From contig JALSTO010000063.1 in NCBI GenBank assembly GCA_026983685.1, positions 1 to 18,072 on the forward strand: a stretch of 18,072 nt of DNA, given 5' to 3'. How positions within the stretch are numbered: position 1 is the first letter of the stretch; every line of letters starts with the position of its first letter. Made by a program: the position numbers and the translations under genes. Source of the DNA: Aquificaceae bacterium (GTDB lineage Bacteria; Aquificota; Aquificia; Aquificales; Aquificaceae). Under the pieces are notes generated by a model that searched no databases, was not told where the DNA came from, and was given only the letters and a program-made list of their open reading frames with translations. Positions 12,870 to 18,072 of this stretch are shown one piece after another.

Positions 12870-14243
12870 ATGGAGAAGGTTGCAGTCAACTTAGCCTACC
12901 TTCTGTCAGCATCCCTGTTTATCTTCGGGCTTAAGGGTCTCTCCCACCCGAGAACCGCTGTTCGGGGGAACATGCTCGGTGCCCTCGGGATGCTCATAGC
13001 GGTAGTTGTAACCCTCCTTGACAAGAGGATAGTGGACTTCTCGGTGATAATAGCCGGTCTTATTCTGGGGGCTATCATAGGAACATTTTTAGCCCTCAAG
13101 GTTGAGATGACAGCCATGCCCCAGCTCGTTGCTATCTTCAACGGTCTCGGGGGTGGTGCCTCCACCCTCGTAGCGGGTTCAGCCCTTTACGAAAGCCCGA
13201 GCATTGATAAGCTCTTCCTCTCTGCCTCCGTCGCTTCGGGAATAGTTGGTGCGGTCACCTTCTTCGGTAGCATGGTCGCTTTTGGAAAGCTTCAGGGATT
13301 GATAAACGAGAGACCACTCAGGTACCCGGGTGAGCAGGTGGTAAAGGCACTCTTTGGTCTCAGCGCCCTCGGTCTCGGTGCCTACTTGGTAGCCAGTCCT
13401 GAAAATCTGGGCTTGTACTGGCTTATAGTTGCCCTCTCTTCGGTTTTGGGAGTTCTGCTTACCATAGCCATAGGCGGAGCGGACATGCCCGTTGTGATAG
13501 CCCTCCTGAACTCATATTCAGGTCTTGCTGCCGCAGCAACGGGATTTGTGCTCCAGAACAACGCCCTGATAATCTCAGGCTCTCTCGTCGGTGCCTCGGG
13601 GATAATCCTGACAAACCTTATGTGTAAGGCTATGAACAGGTCTCTCCTGAACGTCCTCTTTGGAGGCTTCGGGGAGGTCGCCCAGACTTCCGAGGAGGAC
13701 ATATACGCAGGAAAGGTCAAGGCTACGAGCCCGGAGGAGGTTGCCCTCCTGCTTGAGGGCGCGAGAAGGGTGGTGATAGTTCCCGGTTACGGGATGGCGG
13801 TTGCCCAAGCCCAGTATGCGGTCAGGGATCTTTACAACCTCTTGGAGTCAAAGAGCGTTGAGGTTGAGTTCGCCATCCACCCCGTTGCTGGAAGGATGCC
13901 CGGGCACATGAACGTCCTCCTTGCGGAGGTTGACATACCCTACGAGAAGATGAAGGAGCTTGAGGAGGTAAACCCGACCTTTGAGCAGACCGATGTTGTC
14001 ATAGTTATAGGTGCGAACGATGTGGTAAACCCCCTTGCCCAGACGGACCCCAAGAGCCCTATAGCGGGTATGCCCGTCCTTGAGGTCTGGAAGGCGAAGA
14101 CAGTGGTCGTTATAAAGAGGAGCCTGAGCCCAGGATTTGCGGGGATTCCCAACCCGCTCTTCGCTATGGACAACACCCTGATGCTCTTTGCTGATGCAAA
14201 GAAGGCTGTTCAGGAGATAGTGAACGCCCTGAAGGAGGGATAA
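12870..14243 (+). CDS. pntB: NAD(P) transhydrogenase subunit beta, PntB
   Basis: PntB has the membrane domain and the NADP(H)-binding domain III. Of 457 residues, about 1-265 form a series of roughly eight to nine hydrophobic helices, and about 285-457 are domain III. Domain III shows VPGYGMAVAQAQYAVRDL (304-321), AGRMPGHMNVLLAEVDIPY, IGANDVVNPLA (380-390) and KRSLSPGFAGIPNPLF. In the membrane part, MPQLVAIFNGLGGG places Asn91 at the position of the E. coli beta-His91 proton-pathway residue. SD-like AGGAGGAAGG lies just ahead of the ATG within the pntAB end. It works with PntAA and PntAB to supply NADPH. lon follows after 35 bp. Confidence 0.97.
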   Translation: MEKVAVNLAYLLSASLFIFGLKGLSHPRTAVRGNMLGALGMLIAVVVTLLDKRIVDFSVIIAGLILGAIIGTFLALKVEMTAMPQLVAIFNGLGGGASTLVAGSALYESPSIDKLFLSASVASGIVGAVTFFGSMVAFGKLQGLINERPLRYPGEQVVKALFGLSALGLGAYLVASPENLGLYWLIVALSSVLGVLLTIAIGGADMPVVIALLNSYSGLAAAATGFVLQNNALIISGSLVGASGIILTNLMCKAMNRSLLNVLFGGFGEVAQTSEEDIYAGKVKATSPEEVALLLEGARRVVIVPGYGMAVAQAQYAVRDLYNLLESKSVEVEFAIHPVAGRMPGHMNVLLAEVDIPYEKMKELEEVNPTFEQTDVVIVIGANDVVNPLAQTDPKSPIAGMPVLEVWKAKTVVVIKRSLSPGFAGIPNPLFAMDNTLMLFADAKKAVQEIVNALKEG

Positions 14244-14251
14244 GGATACTA

Positions 14252-14281
14252 TATACTTAAAACCAGAGGAGGTCAGGATTG
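14252..14281 (+). promoter_or_regulatory. Candidate lon promoter, ribosome binding site and TTG start
   Basis: In the 35-bp gap after pntB, TATACT (14252-14257) could act as a -10 with a start near 14264; no clear -35 was seen, so read-through from pntB is equally possible. GGAGGT (14268-14273) is a full-strength ribosome binding site, 5 nt before TTG 14279-14281. The first in-frame ATG (14291) would be 17 nt away, too far, so TTG is preferred. Confidence 0.55.
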
Positions 14282-16657
14282 ACGCCAGAGATGATGCGTG
14301 TTCCTGAGGTTCCAGATACACCGAGGGAGTATCCCCTCATGCCTCTCAGGGATATAGTCCTCTTTCCTACCATGGTTCTTCCCCTCTTTGTGGGAAGGCT
14401 CTTTTCAATAAAGGCGGTTGAGGAGGCGAGCAAAAGGGATAAGCTCATCTTCCTTACGCTTCAGAAGGAAAAGGACGTAGAGGAGCCAAAGGAAGAGGAC
14501 ATACACAAGGTTGGCATAATAGCCCACATAATAAGGGTTGTTCCCATAGAGGAGAACAGGATAAAGGTCCTCGTTCAGGGTATAAGGAGAGGAATTCTCA
14601 AGGAGTTCCTCTTCAAGGAGGACCACTACGAAGCCCTTGTTGAACCCGTTGAGGAAAGGGATATAGAGGAGAAGGACCTCACCATTGAGGATAGGGCACT
14701 GATCAAGTCCGTTAAGGAGCTTCTTGATAAGGCTATCTCCCTCGGAAAGCAGGTGGTTCCTGATGTTGTGATGATAATAAGGGAGATTGAGGAGCCGGGC
14801 AAGCTTGCGGACCTGATAGCCTCCATCCTTGAGATGAAGTCCAAGGAGGCTCAGGAGATCCTTGAGACCTTTGACCCGAGGGAGAGGTTGAGGAAGGTTC
14901 ACCAGTTCCTTCTGAACGAAGTGGGACTCTTAGAGGTAAAACAGCAGATAAGCACTCAGGCGAGGGAGCAGATAGAGAAGGAGCAGAGGGAGTACTTCCT
15001 CCGTCAACAGCTCAGGGCTATACAGGAGGAACTCGGTGAGGCTGACGAGAGGAGGGCTGAGATAGAGGAGTACAGGAAGAGGCTTGAAGAGCTCCAGCTT
15101 GAGGAGTCCGTAAAGAAGGAGATAGATAAGCAGATAAAGAGGCTTGAAAGACTCCATCCAGACTCCGCTGAGGCTGGGGTCATCAGGACCTGGCTTGACT
15201 GGGTCCTTGAGCTTCCATGGAACAAAGAGACCCAGGACAACTACGACCTTGAAAGGGCTAAGGATATACTTGACAGGGATCACTACGACCTTGAGAAGGT
15301 AAAGGACAGGATAATAGAGTACCTCGCGGTCAGGAAGCTTACAGAAGGGGGCGAGTCAACCGCCCAGATACTTGCCTTTGTGGGTCCGCCGGGTGTCGGT
15401 AAGACTTCCCTCGGAAAGTCTATAGCCCAGGCACTTGGGAGGAAGTTCGTCAGGATAGCCCTCGGGGGCATAAGGGACGAGGCTGAGATAAGGGGACACA
15501 GGAGAACCTACGTCGGTGCCATGCCGGGCAGGATAATACAGGCTATAAAGCAGGCAGGAACCAAGAACCCTCTGATAATGCTGGACGAGATAGACAAGCT
15601 CTCTCTCTCTTTTCAGGGAGACCCTGCCGCAGCTCTTTTGGAGGTCCTTGACCCCGAGCAGAATAAGAACTTCACAGACCTCTACATAGGACTGCCCTTT
15701 GACCTATCCAAGGTGATATTCATATGCACTGGGAACCGCATGGACACTATACCGACGCCCCTGCTGGACAGGATGGAGCTTATACAGCTCTCGGGCTATT
15801 CGGAGGAGGAGAAGCTCTTCATAGCCCAGAGACATCTAATACCAAAGCTCATACCCCTTCATGGACTCAAACCCGAGGAGGTCTCCTTTGAGGACGAGGC
15901 TATCCTTGAGATAATACGCGGATATACCCGCGAAGCGGGTGTTAGAAGCCTCCAGAGACAGATATCCTCCGTTCTTAGAAAGATAGCTGTCAGGAAGCTG
16001 AAGGGTGAGGAGGGACCCTTCACGATAAAGAAGGAGGACATAAAGAAGCTCCTCGGAGTTCCGAGATACAAACCCGAGAAGGAGAAAGAACCCCTCGTAG
16101 GCATAGCTACCGGTCTCGCCTGGACGGAGGTCGGTGGGGAGATAATGTTCATAGAGGCTACCAAGATGAAGGGAAAGGGGGGGCTTCTTCTTACTGGCTC
16201 ACTGGGAGACATAATGAAGGAGTCCGCTCAGGCAGCTCTGTCCTACATCAGGTCCAACGCTGAAAGCTACGGTATTGACCCGGACATATTCCCCAACATA
16301 GACATACACATCCACGTTCCCGAGGGTGCGGTTCCGAAGGATGGACCCTCTGCAGGAGTCGCCATAGCGACAGCCCTGATGTCCCTTCTCACCAACGTGC
16401 CCGTCAGGATGGACGTAGCCATGACAGGAGAGATAACCTTAAGGGGAAGGGTTCTTCCCGTTGGAGGTTTGAAGGAGAAGATCCTCGCCGCAAAGAGAGC
16501 GGGTATATACGAAGTTGTCCTGCCGGAAAAGAACAGAGACGAAGTTCTTGAGGACCTTCCCGAATACGTGAGGGAACAGATGAAGCTCCACTTCGTCAAT
16601 CATCTGGACGAGGCTTTCAGGCTGACGCTCACGAAGTATCCCGTCAGTAAGGACTGA
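14279..16657 (+). CDS. lon: ATP-dependent Lon protease (LonA)
   Basis: Lon is a cytoplasmic AAA+ serine protease that removes damaged and regulatory proteins. The 792 residues have the full LonA layout: N-terminal substrate domain (about 15-205, beginning [20 protein letters not shown]), a coiled-coil-rich linker (about 220-295), the AAA+ module with Walker [10 protein letters not shown] (369-377), Walker [10 protein letters not shown] (432-440) and sensor Asn486, and the protease domain with Ser691 in KDGPSAGVA and Lys734 in GLKEKILAA, 43 residues apart as in E. coli. Start is TTG at 14279, chosen from the strong GGAGGT site. It follows pntB by 35 bp and may be co-transcribed. The last 14 bp overlap the convergent gene. 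Nothing suggests loss of activity. Confidence 0.97.
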   Translation: MTPEMMRVPEVPDTPREYPLMPLRDIVLFPTMVLPLFVGRLFSIKAVEEASKRDKLIFLTLQKEKDVEEPKEEDIHKVGIIAHIIRVVPIEENRIKVLVQGIRRGILKEFLFKEDHYEALVEPVEERDIEEKDLTIEDRALIKSVKELLDKAISLGKQVVPDVVMIIREIEEPGKLADLIASILEMKSKEAQEILETFDPRERLRKVHQFLLNEVGLLEVKQQISTQAREQIEKEQREYFLRQQLRAIQEELGEADERRAEIEEYRKRLEELQLEESVKKEIDKQIKRLERLHPDSAEAGVIRTWLDWVLELPWNKETQDNYDLERAKDILDRDHYDLEKVKDRIIEYLAVRKLTEGGESTAQILAFVGPPGVGKTSLGKSIAQALGRKFVRIALGGIRDEAEIRGHRRTYVGAMPGRIIQAIKQAGTKNPLIMLDEIDKLSLSFQGDPAAALLEVLDPEQNKNFTDLYIGLPFDLSKVIFICTGNRMDTIPTPLLDRMELIQLSGYSEEEKLFIAQRHLIPKLIPLHGLKPEEVSFEDEAILEIIRGYTREAGVRSLQRQISSVLRKIAVRKLKGEEGPFTIKKEDIKKLLGVPRYKPEKEKEPLVGIATGLAWTEVGGEIMFIEATKMKGKGGLLLTGSLGDIMKESAQAALSYIRSNAESYGIDPDIFPNIDIHIHVPEGAVPKDGPSAGVAIATALMSLLTNVPVRMDVAMTGEITLRGRVLPVGGLKEKILAAKRAGIYEVVLPEKNRDEVLEDLPEYVREQMKLHFVNHLDEAFRLTLTKYPVSKD

Positions 16658-18072
16658 TCTCAACCTCAAAGAGGTCTCCCCTGTTCTGGAGGGGAAGGGT
16701 TCCGGTCCTTCCGGTTATTACAAACATCCTCCCGTTCTTAGTCCTGACTACGGACTGGATAGCCTCTTCAAACTTCTTTCCCATAACCTTCTTGAGTTCC
16801 GCCTTCCCTCTCTCATCAATGTGGACTACAAATAGATCTCCCTCGGAAAACTTCGTAACGTCAAGGAACTTGTAAACCGGGCTCCTCACGTTGCGCACCG
16901 CCCCGAGGTAGTCCCTCTTGCCTATCTTCAGGACCGGGTGCCTCACGTTGAAGGTGTACTTGTCGCTGTCCTCGTAAGTTCCTGGGAGCTCTGCGGTCGT
17001 GTAGGAGCCGTCAAAGTTCTCCTCCGACAGGAGCATCTCTTCTCCCTTGAAAAGCCTCAGGTACCCATCCCTGTCGGTGAAAAGGAGGAGGTCTCCCATC
17101 ATAACCGCGGAGTCAAGCCTGAAACCGGAGGGAACTTTCATATCTCCCTTCTCAACAACACCTTCAGCTGAGAGCTCAAGCCTCTTCACCTCTCCCCAGA
17201 GGTCCCTCGCATCAAACTTTTGACCAACGAAGGTATCCTTTGCCCTGCTTTTATCAAGGACCGCGAGGAGGTAGGGTACTCCTTCTACGGATACAACGGG
17301 TGTACCACCTACGAGCTTGAGTATGTAAGAGGATGCCTCGCCACCGGAGACCATGTTCAGGAGGATCAGGTCACTTTCTCCCTCGAGGGGTGCACACTGA
17401 ACCGATACGGGATATCCCGAGGGAAGGTTCATGGTCGCATACTCAACTATGTCCTTATCAAGAACCTCGTATATAACGAGCTTGCTGGGGAACAGGACCG
17501 CCAAGTAGTCCCTTCCGAAGAAGTTGCAAGCGTCCGCGGAGAGGGGAAGAGCGGGGAAGGTTATGACGAACCTTGCGCTGAGCTTGAAGTCCTCGGGAAC
17601 TTTCTGGACTCTGACCTCCCTAACAACCGCAGGTTTGGGCTTCTCAAAGAAGGCGAGAGCCTTCCCTCTGTAGGCGACACCGAAGCCATCCTCAAACTCC
17701 CTCACAACGTAATCGCATCCTTCTCCCTTCTTCAAGCCTCCTACAAGGGAACTTACCTTGAAGTAGCCCTCTTCGCTACCGACGTAACAGACCGATGAGG
17801 GACTGAGCTTGACCCTGTCTCCCCTCTCTATACCCTTATCCTCAAGTATCCTTGCGAAGGAGAACTTTTCCTTCACCTCCTCCACCTTTACCTTTCCTAC
17901 CTCCTGGTCAATCCTTCCTATGACCTCACCCGTTACGGGATGGACCACCTCCTTCCCTTCCTTCACCACCGAGAAGACCTCACCCACATAGGCCTTCCCC
18001 TTCCCGAGGTCTATTATCACCTTGTCTCCGAGCTTCTCAACGACGTATCCGCTTCTGCCAAAGAAATCCTTT
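16644..18072 (-). CDS. FlgT-C-like domain plus beta-propeller-like protein, 5'-truncated by the window
   Basis: The frame is open to the window edge, so the start is missing; 475 residues are visible. A GTG at 18018-18020 is not taken as the start because the 17 codons before it (with [11 protein letters not shown]) complete the first domain. That domain matches the pattern of FlgT C-terminal-like small barrels: GDKVIIDLG, then HPVTGEVIG, then a V-K-V-E-E-V / F-A-R-I-L pair and [10 protein letters not shown]. The remaining about 330 residues are beta-rich, with repeated [26 protein letters not shown] blades, resembling a VCBS/FG-GAP-type or PQQ-like propeller, and end [21 protein letters not shown]. 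Such proteins are usually exported and may be surface or outer-membrane associated, but function is unknown. Cysteines are few. It converges on lon with a 14-bp overlap. Confidence 0.85.
   Translation of the reverse strand, partial: KDFFGRSGYVVEKLGDKVIIDLGKGKAYVGEVFSVVKEGKEVVHPVTGEVIGRIDQEVGKVKVEEVKEKFSFARILEDKGIERGDRVKLSPSSVCYVGSEEGYFKVSSLVGGLKKGEGCDYVVREFEDGFGVAYRGKALAFFEKPKPAVVREVRVQKVPEDFKLSARFVITFPALPLSADACNFFGRDYLAVLFPSKLVIYEVLDKDIVEYATMNLPSGYPVSVQCAPLEGESDLILLNMVSGGEASSYILKLVGGTPVVSVEGVPYLLAVLDKSRAKDTFVGQKFDARDLWGEVKRLELSAEGVVEKGDMKVPSGFRLDSAVMMGDLLLFTDRDGYLRLFKGEEMLLSEENFDGSYTTAELPGTYEDSDKYTFNVRHPVLKIGKRDYLGAVRNVRSPVYKFLDVTKFSEGDLFVVHIDERGKAELKKVMGKKFEEAIQSVVRTKNGRMFVITGRTGTLPLQNRGDLFEVEISPY

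Noticed and set aside
14244..14278. Possible intrinsic terminator between pntB and lon
   Set aside because: No inverted repeat with a T-run is visible in these 35 bases; they hold a -10-like hexamer and the lon ribosome binding site instead.
18018..18020. GTG as the start of the last minus-strand gene
   Set aside because: The frame stays open to the window edge and the preceding residues complete the first beta-barrel motif, so the gene is simply cut off.
1..18072. Search for CRISPR repeats, tRNA genes, insertion sequences and attachment sites
   Set aside because: No regularly spaced repeats, cloverleaf-like segments, terminal inverted repeats or transposase-like frames were recognised by eye.

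Overview
The window looks like a compact chromosomal segment of a thermophilic member of the Aquificales. The main reasons are the WaaA protein, which reads very like Aquifex aeolicus WaaA from memory (no N-terminal membrane anchor, E-F-N after the catalytic region), the split three-gene PntAA/PntAB/PntB transhydrogenase, the heavy use of AGG/AGA (Arg) and ATA (Ile), and proteins rich in Glu, Lys and Arg. The genus cannot be fixed from the sequence alone. No tRNA, rRNA, CRISPR array, insertion sequence or phage gene was seen, and almost every base is coding.

Layout, left to right. Positions 2-82 may be the 3' end of a plus-strand gene with a Lys/Ala-rich tail. On the minus strand follow a peptide ABC transporter ATPase, HemN and a small M50 (site-2 protease-like) membrane protease, transcribed M50 > hemN > ABC. 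Divergent from these is the plus-strand operon rimP-nusA-rlmD (ribosome maturation, transcription factor, 23S rRNA methyltransferase), without infB. Then a minus-strand pair of unrecognised genes: a degenerate nucleotidyltransferase-like protein and a V4R-like protein. Next comes an envelope region: waaA/kdtA (+), an ArsC-fold protein whose nucleophile Cys is Ser (-), lpxB (+), a three-TM protein with a NosL/TRASH-like Cys domain (+), and a heptosyltransferase-like GT9 enzyme preceded by a small lipoprotein (-). The right part is pntAA-pntAB-pntB-lon (+), and finally a minus-strand FlgT-C-like plus beta-propeller-like protein cut off by the window edge.

Two architectural rules stand out. All four divergent gene pairs are separated by only 16-25 AT-rich bases that hold back-to-back -10-like hexamers and no Shine-Dalgarno sequence, so the first genes look leaderless or nearly so, whereas genes inside operons carry strong GGAGG-type sites (and sometimes TTG starts). 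All five convergent pairs overlap at their 3' ends (9, 10, 18, 54 and 14 bp), leaving no intergenic room for intrinsic terminators. The candidates for new biology are the bidirectional leaderless promoters, the Ser-for-Cys ArsC homologue next to lpxB, the unknown two-gene module at 5823-6788, and the membrane NosL-like protein at 9449-10081.
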